This document shows, piece after piece, positions 1 through 10,334 of a stretch of 64,000 bases of DNA. The notes below the pieces were generated by a model. That model was not told where the DNA came from and made no database searches. It was given only the letters and a program-made list of their open reading frames with translations. Positions within the stretch are counted from its first letter, which is position 1; each line of letters starts with the position of its first letter. A program made the position numbers and the translations under genes. Origin of the DNA: Massilia alkalitolerans DSM 17462 (lineage in GTDB: Bacteria > Pseudomonadota > Gammaproteobacteria > Burkholderiales > Burkholderiaceae_D); the NCBI RefSeq assembly GCF_000427785.1, contig NZ_ATYR01000012.1:96379-160378 (forward strand). The letters are read 5' to 3'.

Positions 1-1833
1 GTTGACGGTCCAGTTATCCTGCAGGAACACGCCGGTGTTCTTCATCGTGAACTGGGCGATCGCGTTGCTCAGCGAGCCGCCGACCACCGGCAGCTGCACC
101 GTGTACGACGACGGACGGCCGCGCGAGAAGTTCTCGTAGATCGCGGCGTTGATCTGGGCCGCGCTCGCGGTCGAGCAGTTGATCGAACCGAAGCTGTATG
201 CGAAGTTGTTATCGCACTGGAAGGTGTAGTTGCCGAATACGTTCTGCAGGAAAGCGTTGTACACCTTGTTCTGGGTGTAGTCGGCGCCGACCTTGAATTC
301 GTGGTCGCCCCACAGGTAGTTGGCGCCGGCGTACACGTCCAGGGTCTTGGTGCCCAGCACGTTGTTGTGGCGGCTGTTCTCGGTACCGGTGTTCAGGGAA
401 CGGCTTCCGGTACGGGTGCCTGCCGGTGCATCCGACGGCAGCGGGCCGGTGAACGAGAAGTTCATTCGCGGCAGCTTGCTCGCGGTGATCGGCACCGAGT
501 CATAGTCGCGCTGCGAGATCTTGAACTCGGTCGACAGGTTCGGCGTCCAGTCGGAGAACACCTGTCCGACCAGGGTTTCGATGGTCTTGTCCTGGTTGTA
601 GAAGTACGAGCTCAGGGCCACGGCATCGTCGAAGAAGCCAGGGAAGATCGGCTCGTTCTGCGCAGTCTTCGAGTAGCGCAGGCTGGCGCGATGATCGTCG
701 TTGATGTTCCAGTCGAGCTTGAACATGCGTTCTTCCGACTTCATCTTGGTGCCGGCCGGCACTTCGGTTCCGCCGAGATCGATGTTGTACTGGCTCTTGG
801 CGATATCCGTGATACGTGCGATCTGGGCTGGGCTGATGCCGATGGTGGTGCCGGCATTGGTGCCGATGGCGCCGTACTGCGGACCGCTGCGGCTGCTTTC
901 GTAGTTTTCAGCCAGGGCGAAGAAGAACAGCTTGTCCTTGATCAGCGGGCCGCTGACCCACAGGCCCTTGGTGTTGTCCTTGAACTCCGGCGCGTCGAAG
1001 TATTCGTCGCGGGTCGTGTCATAGCGCTTGCCGACCAGGCGGTCGTCGCGGGTCACGTAGTAGGCGCCGCCGTGGTACACGTTGGTACCCGACTTGGTGA
1101 CGGCGTTGACGTTGGCGCCGGTGTAGCCGCGCTGGGTCACGTCGTAGTTGGCGACGTTCACCTGCACCGAGGCGATCGCTTCCATCGAGATCGGCTGGCG
1201 GGCGGTCGGGCTGCCGTTGGCTTCCAGGCCGAAGGTGTCGTTCACGGCCACGCCGTCGATGGTCATCGAGTTGTAGCGCGAGTTCTGGCCGGCCACGGAC
1301 ATTTCGCCGCGGTCCTTGTCGGTCTGCGAGACGCGCGGATCGAGACGCGCGAAGTCCTGCAGGTTGCGGTTGATCGATGCCTGGGTTTCGAGGTCGGCGC
1401 GGCTGATCGCGGTGACCGAACCCATCGACTGGTTCGAGAAGATTTCGGAGCGGGCCGCCGAACCGGTCACGGTGACGGTCTGCATTTGCTGGCCCAGGGT
1501 GGCGTCGACGGCGGCGGTTTCCGCCAGGTCGGTGAACACGCCTTCGCGGCGCTCGGTGACGCCGTCCTTGGTGATGATGATCGTGTAAGGACCGCCTACG
1601 CGCAGGCCACGTGCAACGTAACGGCCTTCCGCATCGGTCGTGACATTGCTGACAGAACCGGACTCGGTGTGAACAATCTGCACCTGGGCGCCGGCGGCCG
1701 GCTTGCCGTCTGCGGCCGAGATACGGCCACCGATGGCCGAGGTGGTGTTCTGCGCGAAGGCCGGCGTAGCAGCCAATGCAACCGACAAAGCCAGCGCCAG
1801 TTTGGTGAGCCGGATCTGTTGTTGAGTGATCAT
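1..1833 (-). CDS. TonB-dependent receptor, Oar-like, 5' part (runs off window)
   Basis: Outer-membrane TonB-dependent receptor of the Oar/carboxypeptidase-regulatory type. The ATG at 1833 opens a frame that stays open to base 1 (611 codons), so the C-terminus lies outside the window. A signal peptide (KLALALSVALAATPAFAQ) is followed by a carboxypeptidase-regulatory-like beta-sandwich (about residues 28-115, with AAGAQVQIVHTESG and TDAEGRYVARGL) and a plug domain containing SVAGQNSRYNSMTIDGVAVN and GYTGANVNAVTKSGTN. The remainder is beta-barrel strands. Receptors of this type take up large substrates such as peptides or glycans using TonB energy. The substrate is unknown; the neighbouring purine genes face the same way but are separated by 540 bp. 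Family call is firm, substrate is not. Confidence 0.88.
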   Translation of the reverse strand, partial: MITQQQIRLTKLALALSVALAATPAFAQNTTSAIGGRISAADGKPAAGAQVQIVHTESGSVSNVTTDAEGRYVARGLRVGGPYTIIITKDGVTERREGVFTDLAETAAVDATLGQQMQTVTVTGSAARSEIFSNQSMGSVTAISRADLETQASINRNLQDFARLDPRVSQTDKDRGEMSVAGQNSRYNSMTIDGVAVNDTFGLEANGSPTARQPISMEAIASVQVNVANYDVTQRGYTGANVNAVTKSGTNVYHGGAYYVTRDDRLVGKRYDTTRDEYFDAPEFKDNTKGLWVSGPLIKDKLFFFALAENYESSRSGPQYGAIGTNAGTTIGISPAQIARITDIAKSQYNIDLGGTEVPAGTKMKSEERMFKLDWNINDDHRASLRYSKTAQNEPIFPGFFDDAVALSSYFYNQDKTIETLVGQVFSDWTPNLSTEFKISQRDYDSVPITASKLPRMNFSFTGPLPSDAPAGTRTGSRSLNTGTENSRHNNVLGTKTLDVYAGANYLWGDHEFKVGADYTQNKVYNAFLQNVFGNYTFQCDNNFAYSFGSINCSTASAAQINAAIYENFSRGRPSSYTVQLPVVGGSLSNAIAQFTMKNTGVFLQDNWTVN

Positions 1834-2373
1834 TGATAACCCCAAAAAGAACTTAATAGTTATAACGGGCAGCCGACGGTTGCCCTCTCTTACAAGTACT
1901 GCAATCTTTTGTTTGCTGCGTGGTGCGCCGGCGGTCCTGCCAGCTGGCGGCGGCAAGTCTAACGTGCAAGTATTTCAACGAAGTTACACCGCGCGTTTCC
2001 TCACACGGGTGCCCGTCAAACGATGTATGCCTTTTGGAAATCAAACTCCAATATGCATGACCGTTATCAAACCGGCAAATTCGTTTTGGCTTCGACATTC
2101 ATACGTTTGTCGTATAAATACGGACCAGTACGTTGTTGCTACGCCACAGACTCGGCTTGCTACCCAGCAAAATGACAAGGCGGGATTATAAAGGCGGCAT
2201 TCCTAGGCGAAATTTTTTTAATAAGAAATTCGCCAAACCGAGGAAGGAAGAGGATTTTTTGTAGCAGGAAGGCCACAAAAGATGAATTATTGCTAAGCGA
2301 GTGTCAAAAAGTCGCTCGTTCAGGATGACCTGAAGGCGCTCCGCGGTGGCTGCGAAGCGCCTTGTACACAGGC
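1834..2373. other. 540-bp intergenic region, receptor promoter side
   Basis: This AT-richer stretch lies between the receptor start and the adenosine deaminase stop and holds no convincing gene. It must carry the receptor promoter on the minus strand. The only clear structure is a hairpin at 2333-2363 next to the deaminase stop. Short open frames here have no ribosome-binding site and no recognisable content. Confidence 0.5.
2333..2363 (-). terminator. hairpin downstream of the adenosine deaminase gene
   Basis: Arms AAGGCGCT and AGCGCCTT flank a 15-nt loop about 10 nt beyond the deaminase stop codon. There is no U-run, so intrinsic termination is uncertain; an mRNA 3'-end stabiliser is equally possible. 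Confidence 0.4.
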
Positions 2374-3876
2374 TTACTTTGCTGCAGCCTGCACCTTTGC
2401 CAGGGCTGCAATCTTCGCTTCGAAAGCGGCGAAGCGCTCGTCCAGCTGGCGGGTCAGACGTTGTTTTTCTGCCACTGGCAGGAAGGCGTAGCGGATGCTG
2501 TTGTACGAGGTCCGTTTCATCTCCGCGTAGTCCGGTTTGTAGCGGCTTGCGAACAGCACGTACTCGTTCGACAGCGTATGCCGGGTGACGCCGGCGTCGT
2601 CGGTCGAGATCACGTAGGGCACGCCATATTTACGGTACAGGGTGATCGGGTGGTTCGCACCTTCGACGCCGCTGATGAAGGCGTTCGAAGTCAGGTTGAT
2701 CTCGACCGGGATGTCGTCCTTGCGCATCCTGGCCATGATGGCCGGGGCGTTGCTCTCGTGCGCCAGGTCGAGGCCGTGGCCGATGCGGTTGGCATTGGCG
2801 ACCACCAAGGCCTGGTCGATGTGGAATTTCAGGCCTTCCGGCGGCACGTCGCCCATCGCCAGCTCGCCGGCGTGCATGGCCACCTTCACTTCCGGGTAGC
2901 GCGATTTCAGGAAGCGGAACATCTTCATGTGCAGCGTGTAGTCGCGCATCGAGACCATGGTGCTTTCCTGGCCGACGATGTTGACGCCCACGATCTTGTC
3001 GCTCATGGCCGCGGCCTTGAAGCCCGAGACCATCGAGGAGAACACCTGCGACGGGTTCAGGAGGCGCAGCACATAGGTCTGGTAGCGCATGGTGAAGCGC
3101 TCGTCGTCGATGCCCTCGGCCGCCTCGTGGATTTTCGCCACGAAGTCCTCGGTCTGCCTCCTGAAGCCGGCGTCCTGTTCCAGCACGGCCAGCCAGGCCC
3201 CCATCTGGGCCTCGAAAGCCCTGTCATCGTGAGCATTGTTCCAGGCCTGGGCGTCGAAGTCCTTGTTCACCACGAACGGCGACATCTTGAACATGGTCTC
3301 GATATAGCTGACATTCTCGGCGATGGCGCGCTTCTTGAGTTCCTGCAGGCCTTCGCGGAAGTTCGCGTTCGAGACCGGGCCGAAGAAGCCGAAGGTCTGG
3401 AAGAACAGGCGGTCCGGCGGAGGCTGGATCGCGCCATGGTTGCTGAAGTCCTTGTTCGACCAGCGCTGCAGCAGCTCGCGGTAAGTGTAGTCGTCGGCAT
3501 AGACCTCGGCGGTCGACAGGCAGTTGCGGTCCTCCGCCGGCTTGGCGCGCTCGGCGGCCACCACGTCCTTCCTGGTCTCGATGCGGTAAGTACGCTTGTC
3601 GACGCAGTAGCCCTGCTTGTCGAGGAAGTCGACGTACTGCTCGGCGTAGACCGAACCCGAATAATGGTGGTGCAGGTCGCCGCCCTTCGGCATCTGGGTG
3701 AAGAACAGGGTCAGCTCGGCGGTCTTCGGCTCGCCGGCGATCAGGCTGGCGTAGTGGCGGGCGGTCGCGGTTTCATTCGCGCTCGTTTTCGCTGCGGCCG
3801 GGCCCTTGGCCAGGGCCTGCGGGGCGCCGGCGACGGCCAGGGCGAGCAGGACGCTGCCGGTCAGTTGTTTGTACAT
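2374..3876 (-). CDS. Exported adenosine deaminase (ADGF/CECR1-like)
   Basis: Adenosine deaminase-superfamily amidohydrolase, 500 aa, converting adenosine to inosine. The first 23 residues (MYKQLTGSVLLALAVAGAPQALA) look like a Sec signal peptide, so the enzyme probably works in the periplasm or outside, unlike cytosolic Add (about 330 aa). Metal and catalytic motifs are present in order: GGDLHHHYSG near residue 66, MHAGE near 342, NRIGHG near 370 and STDDAGV near 430. The extra length before the first histidine motif resembles the secreted ADGF/CECR1 group. It lies about 110 bp downstream of guaD on the same strand, which suggests it feeds extracellular nucleosides into the purine pathway encoded upstream. 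Confidence 0.85.
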   Translation of the reverse strand: MYKQLTGSVLLALAVAGAPQALAKGPAAAKTSANETATARHYASLIAGEPKTAELTLFFTQMPKGGDLHHHYSGSVYAEQYVDFLDKQGYCVDKRTYRIETRKDVVAAERAKPAEDRNCLSTAEVYADDYTYRELLQRWSNKDFSNHGAIQPPPDRLFFQTFGFFGPVSNANFREGLQELKKRAIAENVSYIETMFKMSPFVVNKDFDAQAWNNAHDDRAFEAQMGAWLAVLEQDAGFRRQTEDFVAKIHEAAEGIDDERFTMRYQTYVLRLLNPSQVFSSMVSGFKAAAMSDKIVGVNIVGQESTMVSMRDYTLHMKMFRFLKSRYPEVKVAMHAGELAMGDVPPEGLKFHIDQALVVANANRIGHGLDLAHESNAPAIMARMRKDDIPVEINLTSNAFISGVEGANHPITLYRKYGVPYVISTDDAGVTRHTLSNEYVLFASRYKPDYAEMKRTSYNSIRYAFLPVAEKQRLTRQLDERFAAFEAKIAALAKVQAAAK

Positions 3877-3987
3877 GGATCGGGACTTTCTGGTGCGGTG
3901 GTTGCTGCAAATACGCGCAGGCTCGCGCCTGCGGTGGACCGCGCAACTCTATACGGTTGAGTTAGCGTTGGCAATATCGCACTGGTA

Positions 3988-5298
3988 TCACGCGTCGCGG
4001 GCGTGGACCTGCCTGCCGGCCGAGTACGTCGCCCGGATGGCCCGGTCATCCCCCAGCAATGCCAGCGCGAACAGCAACTCTTCCAGCGAGTCCAGCTGCT
4101 TCGTCCTGCGCGCCAGCAGTGGCGTGCAGCTTGGGTCGAGCACGACGAAGTCCGCTTCCGCGCCCGGCTGGAAGTTGCCGACCGTGCCTTCGAGGCCCAT
4201 GGCGCGGGCCGCGCCCAGCGTGGCCAGGTAGAACATGCGCTCTGCCTTCAGGTAGCTGCCCTTCAGGCGCGCCACCTTGTAGGCCTCGTTCATGGTCTGC
4301 AGCATCGAGAACGAGGTGCCGGCGCCGACGTCGGTGCCGAGCGAGAGCAGCGTGCGCGCGCCGTCGGCCTTCTCGAAGTCGAACAGGCCGCTGCCAAGGA
4401 ACAGGTTGGAGGTCGGGCACACCGCCGCGGCCGAACCGGTGGCCGCCATGCGCGCGAAGTCCTCGTCGTCCAGCCAGATGCAGTGGCCGAACAGGGCGCG
4501 CGGGCGCATCAGGCCGAAGCGCTCGTAGACGTCCAGGTAGCTGCGCGCCTGCGGATGCAGCTCGCCCACCCACTTGCACTCGTCCCTGTTTTCCGAGACG
4601 TGGGTCTGGATGAAGGTGTCCGGATAGGCCTTGGCCAGTTCGGCCGTCGCACGCAGCTGGGCGTCGGTCGAGGTGGGCGCGAAGCGCGGGGTGATCGCAT
4701 ACAGCTGGCGGCCGCGCTTGTGCCACTTCTCGATCAGGTCCGCGCTGGTGCCGACGCCGCCCTCGAGGTCGCGCAGGAAGTCCGGGCAATGCCGGTCCAT
4801 CAGCACCTTGCCGGCCACCATGCGCAAGTTGCGCGCCTCGCTAGCCTCGAAAAAGGCGTCCACCGATTGCGGATGCACGGTGCAGTACACCACGGCGGTC
4901 GTGGTCCCGCAGCGCAGCAGCTCGTCGAGGAAGAACTCGGCGGTGGCGCGCGCATGCGCCGGATCCTCGAAGCGGCGCTCGGTCGGGAAGGTATAGGTCT
5001 CCAGCCAGGGCAGCAGGCCCGGGCTCGGCGAGGCGATCATGTCGGTCTGCGGGTAATGCAGGTGGGTGTCGATGAAGCCCGGCGTAATCAGCTGGCCGCG
5101 GTAGTCGTGCGGGGCCACGCCTGGCGGCAGCGTGCCGACCAGGGCGGCGTAATCGCCTGCCGCCTTGACGCGGCCGTCTTCGACGACCAGCAGGCCGTCC
5201 TCGTGCCAGGCATAGGCGTCGCTGTCGAAAGCCGGGTCGGCGTGAAAATGCAGCAAGCTCGCACGGTAGGCTTGCACGTTATTGGGTGCGGTGGACAT
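3988..5298 (-). CDS. guaD: Guanine deaminase
   Basis: Guanine deaminase, 436 aa, turning guanine into xanthine for XdhAB. Amidohydrolase motifs: GFIDTHLHYPQTDMIASP (first metal motif), FLDELLRCGTTTAVVY, QTHVSENRDECKWV, LFGHCIWLDDEDF, CPTSNLFLGSGLF and LGTDVGAGTSFSML. The frame is open further upstream, but the start is placed at the ATG at 5298 (MSTAPNNVQ) because it shares one base with the xdhC stop (TAATG), a layout typical of translational coupling, and because the protein then has the family length. Last gene of the coupled xdhABC-guaD run. Confidence is high from motif agreement throughout. Confidence 0.95.
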   Translation of the reverse strand: MSTAPNNVQAYRASLLHFHADPAFDSDAYAWHEDGLLVVEDGRVKAAGDYAALVGTLPPGVAPHDYRGQLITPGFIDTHLHYPQTDMIASPSPGLLPWLETYTFPTERRFEDPAHARATAEFFLDELLRCGTTTAVVYCTVHPQSVDAFFEASEARNLRMVAGKVLMDRHCPDFLRDLEGGVGTSADLIEKWHKRGRQLYAITPRFAPTSTDAQLRATAELAKAYPDTFIQTHVSENRDECKWVGELHPQARSYLDVYERFGLMRPRALFGHCIWLDDEDFARMAATGSAAAVCPTSNLFLGSGLFDFEKADGARTLLSLGTDVGAGTSFSMLQTMNEAYKVARLKGSYLKAERMFYLATLGAARAMGLEGTVGNFQPGAEADFVVLDPSCTPLLARRTKQLDSLEELLFALALLGDDRAIRATYSAGRQVHARDA

Positions 5299-6386
5299 TA
5301 GATAAATTCCGTTGAAACGTCTGGCTGGCGGGCGGCTGCTTCCCACACGAGGAGCAGTTGGGCCGCCACGGAGGCCGCGATCACGGCCGGGGCCTTGCCC
5401 TCGATGCCGGGTAGGCCGACGGGGCAGACCATCGCGTCGAGGCGCGCGGCATCGATGCCGCGTTCGCGCAGGCGGTGCTCGAACTGGCGGCGCTTGGTGC
5501 TTGAACCGATCAGGCCGAACCAATCCCCTGCGCCGGGGCGGGACAGTATCGCGTGGGACAGCTGCAGGTCAAGTGCGTGGCTGTGGGTCATGACCAGGAA
5601 GGTGGTGCCGTGTGGTGCTTTTTCAACAAGCGCCTCCGGGGTGTCGGTGGCTTCGACCGTCACGTTGGCCGGGATCGAGGCCGAGAACAGCTCGTCGCGC
5701 TCGTCGACCCAGGTGACGCGGCAGGGCAGTTCGGCCAGTGCGCGGACGATGGCGGCGCCGACGTGGCCGGCGCCGAACAGCATCAGGTGGGCGCGCGGGG
5801 CGAGGACGGCGTCGGCCAGCCAGAGGCGGTTGTCGGCGTCCTGAAAGATGTGGGTGCCGGCAGCGCGGTCGAATGCGGGAGCGTCCCGGCCGGCAAGCAG
5901 TCGCCCACTCCCGTCGAACAAGGACGTAGGGTGGACGGCTCTGCCGTCCGCGCGTTCAACTTGCGATGAAGTCTCGGCTACGCATCCGTTAGTTGAACGC
6001 GCGGACGGCGAAGCCGTCCACCCTACAAAAACCACGCGCCACGTATCTTCGTTACGTCGCCTGTTGAGCAATGCAATCTGCTCTGCATCCGCCATCTCGA
6101 AAGCCAGCCACGCAATCCCGCCGCAACACTGCCCCAGCTTGGGCCCCAGCGGAAAGCGTTCGACATGCGCCTGCCCCCCGCCCTGCTCCAGCATCGCCCG
6201 CGCCATCTCCAGCGCCCGGTGCTCCAGATGCCCGCCGCCGATGGTGCCGCGAAAGCCCTGCGCATCCACCAGCATGCGCGCGCCCGGCTCGCGCGGGACG
6301 GAGCCCTCGACGCGGGCGACCGTCACCAGCACTGCCGGCGCGTGCAGCTCCTCATTTGACAACCAGTCTTGCAGCCAATCGCTCAT
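5298..6386 (-). CDS. xdhC: Xanthine dehydrogenase accessory protein XdhC with in-frame repeat insertion
   Basis: XdhC inserts the sulfurated molybdenum cofactor into xanthine dehydrogenase. The N-terminal XdhC/CoxI domain has GSVPREPGARMLV, GTIGGGHLEHRALE and KLGQCCGGIAWL; the C-terminal Rossmann domain has LMLFGAGHVGAAIV and MTHSHALDLQL. The ATG at 6386 overlaps the xdhB stop by one base (TGATG). Residues about 121-154 are not XdhC sequence: they are the translation of a 101-bp inverted-repeat element at 5926-6026. That element lies in the linker between the two domains and keeps the frame open, giving 362 aa. Whether the product is active is unknown, but the absence of stops and the intact coupling to guaD argue for expression. 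Confidence 0.92.
   Translation of the reverse strand: MSDWLQDWLSNEELHAPAVLVTVARVEGSVPREPGARMLVDAQGFRGTIGGGHLEHRALEMARAMLEQGGGQAHVERFPLGPKLGQCCGGIAWLAFEMADAEQIALLNRRRNEDTWRVVFVGWTASPSARSTNGCVAETSSQVERADGRAVHPTSLFDGSGRLLAGRDAPAFDRAAGTHIFQDADNRLWLADAVLAPRAHLMLFGAGHVGAAIVRALAELPCRVTWVDERDELFSASIPANVTVEATDTPEALVEKAPHGTTFLVMTHSHALDLQLSHAILSRPGAGDWFGLIGSSTKRRQFEHRLRERGIDAARLDAMVCPVGLPGIEGKAPAVIAASVAAQLLLVWEAAARQPDVSTEFI
5926..6026. repeat. Paired REP-like hairpins inserted in xdhC
   Basis: A 101-bp element with 36-nt terminal arms (5926-5961 and 5991-6026) that are inverted copies differing at two positions, around a 29-nt centre. Each arm is itself a hairpin: GGACGGC and GCCGTCC around a 3-nt turn. 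The layout (hairpin, spacer, inverted hairpin) is that of a REP doublet/BIME. A related palindrome sits at 46563-46593. The element lies wholly inside the xdhC reading frame and contributes about 34 codons. Confidence 0.88.
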
Positions 6387-8716
6387 CAAGCGCTCGCCGC
6401 TTCGACGGCTGCCACCGCCTTCAGGATCTCTTCGCAGGTGGCCGGCGCGTTCAGCGGCGGATGCACCCGGTGCCCGCCGACCGCGGAGATGGCGTCACGG
6501 ATCGCGAAGAACACCGAGAACGGCAGCAACAGCGGCGGCTCGCCCACGGCCTTGGAGCGGTGGATGCTGTCCTCGACGTTGCGGTTCCTGAACAGGCGCA
6601 CGCGGAAGTCTTCCGGGCAGTCGGAAACGCCAGGGATCTTGTAGGTCGAGGGCGCATGCGTCATCAACTTGCCCGCCGGGTTCCACCACAACTCTTCAGT
6701 GGTGAGCCAGCCCATGCCCTGGATGAAGGCGCCTTCGACCTGGCCGATGTCGATCGCCGGGTTGAGCGAATTGCCGGCGTCGTAGAGGGCGTCGGCGCGC
6801 AGCAGCTTCCATTCGCCGGTGAGCGTGTCCACCACCACTTCCGACACCGCGGCGCCATAGGCGAAGTAGGAGAAGGGATGGCCGTTCATGGTCTTCGGGT
6901 CCCAGTGCAGGCCGGGGGTGGCATAGAAGCCGTCGGACCACAGCTGCACCCGGGCCAGGTAGGCCTTGGCCACCACTTCGCTGAAGCGCAGCGCTTCTCC
7001 GTTCACGAACACGGTGTCGTCGGCAAAATGGACTTCAGAAGCACTGGCGCCGAACTCCGCTGCGACGAAGGCGGCCAGCCGGTCGCGGATCTTGCGCGCG
7101 GCGTCCTGCGCGGCCTTGCCGTTCAGGTCCGCGCCGGTCGAGGCGGCGGTGGCCGATGTGTTGGCGACCTTGCTGGTATTGGTGGCGGTGGCGCGCACGC
7201 GCGCCAGGTCCACGCCCAGTTCGTGCGCCACCACCTGCATCACCTTGGTGTTGATGCCCTGCCCCATCTCGGTGCCGCCGTGGTTCACCAGGATCGAGCC
7301 GTCCACGTAGACGTGCACCAGCGCGCCCGCCTGGTTCAGGTGGGTGACGTTGAAGGCGATGCCGAATTTGACGGGGGTGAGCGCCAGGCCCTTCTTGAGC
7401 ACGGGGCTGGCGCGGTTGAAGTCCGCGATCGCCACACGGCGCGCGCGGTACTCGCTGGTCTGCTCGAGCTCCGCCACCAGCTCGTGGATGACGTTGTCGA
7501 CGATGGCCTGGCCGTAAGGCGTGACGTTGCGCTCGGTCCTACCGTAGAAGTTCAGGCGGCGGATGTCGAGCGGGTCGCGGCCGAGATTGCGCGCGATCTC
7601 GTCGATCACGTATTCGATGGCGATCGCACCCTGCGGTCCGCCGAAGCCGCGGAAGGCGGTGTTCGACTGGGTATTGGTCTTGCCGCAGGCAGCGCGGATC
7701 TCGACGTCGGACAGGTAATAGGTATTGTCGAAGTGGCAGACGGCGCGCGTCGCCACCGGACCGGACAGGTCGGCCGAGAAGCCGGCGCGCGTGACCATGT
7801 CGACCTTCGCGGCGAGGATGCGCCCTTCTTCGTCGTAGCCGACTTCGTATTCGTAATGGAAGCAGTGGCGCTTGCCGGTGACCAGCATGTCGTCGTCGCG
7901 GTCGGCGCGCAGCTTGACCGGGCGGCGCGTGCGCACCGCGGCAATCGCCGCAGCTGCCGCCCACAGCGCCGACTGCGATTCCTTGCCGCCGAAGCCGCCG
8001 CCCATGCGGCGGCACTCGACCGTCACGTGGTGCGAATGCAGGCCGAGCGCATGTGCCACCACGTGCTGCATCTCGCTCGGGTGCTGGGTCGAGCAGTAGA
8101 CGTGCATGCCGTGGTCTTCGCCGGGGATGGCGTAGGCGATCTGGCCTTCGAGGTAGAACTGTTCCTGGCCGCCCACGAGCAGTTCGCCTTTCACGCGGTG
8201 CGGCGCCCCGGCAAAGGCGCTTTGCGCGTCGCCGCGCGCCAGGCGCATCGGCGGCAGCACATAGGACTGGGCGGCGCGCGCTTCCTGCGGCGTGAGAATC
8301 GCCGGCAGGTCTTCGTAGTCGATCCTGGCCAGCCTGGCGGCCCGGCGCGCGTTGTCGTGGCTGTCGGCGACGACGATGAAGACCGGCTGGCCCACGTACT
8401 GGACCAGGCCGTCGGCCAGGATCGGGTCGTCATGGATGATGGGGCCGCAGTCGTTCAGCCCCGGAATGTCCTGCGCGGTAAGCACCGCCACCACGCCGCG
8501 GCTGGCTGCTACCTGTTCCAGGTCGATACCCAGGATGCGCGCATGGGCGCGGCCGGACAGGCCGAGCGCCGCATGCAGGGTGCCGGCGGTTTCGCGGATA
8601 TCGTCGGTATAGGTGGCCTGGCCGAGCACGTGCAGCACGGCGGATTCGTGCGGGCGCGCGCGCCCGACTTCGGTCCACTGGGCCGCGTCGAGGATGGGAG
8701 TGCCTGCGTCGTTCAT
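6386..8716 (-). CDS. xdhB: Xanthine dehydrogenase, molybdopterin-binding subunit
   Basis: Large molybdenum subunit of xanthine dehydrogenase, oxidising hypoxanthine to xanthine to urate; 776 aa. Motifs: the aldehyde oxidase/xanthine dehydrogenase a/b hammerhead at the N-terminus (HVLGQATYTDDI), GGFGGKESQS and FRGFGGPQGAIA for cofactor binding, GGTEMGQGINTKV, and the C-terminal KAVGEPPLLLPFSV, which carries the catalytic glutamate. The ATG at 8716 follows a strong AGAGGAGAA site and falls 13 bp after the xdhA stop, so it is preferred over upstream in-frame codons. It overlaps xdhC by one base. Cytoplasmic, acting with XdhA. Confidence 0.96.
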   Translation of the reverse strand: MNDAGTPILDAAQWTEVGRARPHESAVLHVLGQATYTDDIRETAGTLHAALGLSGRAHARILGIDLEQVAASRGVVAVLTAQDIPGLNDCGPIIHDDPILADGLVQYVGQPVFIVVADSHDNARRAARLARIDYEDLPAILTPQEARAAQSYVLPPMRLARGDAQSAFAGAPHRVKGELLVGGQEQFYLEGQIAYAIPGEDHGMHVYCSTQHPSEMQHVVAHALGLHSHHVTVECRRMGGGFGGKESQSALWAAAAAIAAVRTRRPVKLRADRDDDMLVTGKRHCFHYEYEVGYDEEGRILAAKVDMVTRAGFSADLSGPVATRAVCHFDNTYYLSDVEIRAACGKTNTQSNTAFRGFGGPQGAIAIEYVIDEIARNLGRDPLDIRRLNFYGRTERNVTPYGQAIVDNVIHELVAELEQTSEYRARRVAIADFNRASPVLKKGLALTPVKFGIAFNVTHLNQAGALVHVYVDGSILVNHGGTEMGQGINTKVMQVVAHELGVDLARVRATATNTSKVANTSATAASTGADLNGKAAQDAARKIRDRLAAFVAAEFGASASEVHFADDTVFVNGEALRFSEVVAKAYLARVQLWSDGFYATPGLHWDPKTMNGHPFSYFAYGAAVSEVVVDTLTGEWKLLRADALYDAGNSLNPAIDIGQVEGAFIQGMGWLTTEELWWNPAGKLMTHAPSTYKIPGVSDCPEDFRVRLFRNRNVEDSIHRSKAVGEPPLLLPFSVFFAIRDAISAVGGHRVHPPLNAPATCEEILKAVAAVEAASA

Positions 8717-8729
8717 GTCCGTTCTCCTC

Positions 8730-10208
<1,479 letters not shown>

Positions 10209-10334
10209 TCTGTTCTCTCTTGGCTGCAAAAGCGGCAAGGGCGGAAGGCTACCACCCGGATGCACACCACTTATAAGATAATCTATATATTAATTATCAA
10301 TATATTCGTATATCTTATGAATCGCCCTGCCCTT
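10209..10334. promoter_or_regulatory. AT-rich xdhA promoter region with inverted repeat
   Basis: A strongly AT-rich block in otherwise GC-rich DNA. ATAAGATA at 10273-10280 is mirrored by TATCTTAT at 10311-10318 across 30 bp, and the spacer contains ATATTAATTATCAATATA. It sits immediately upstream of xdhA, so it is a candidate promoter/operator for the purine operon. The word GTATATC also occurs in the puuE-uraH intergenic region. Confidence 0.5.

Noticed and set aside
301..1836. Open plus-strand frame opposite the TonB receptor
   Set aside because: No ribosome-binding site or family sequence; the minus strand encodes a clear receptor with a signal peptide.
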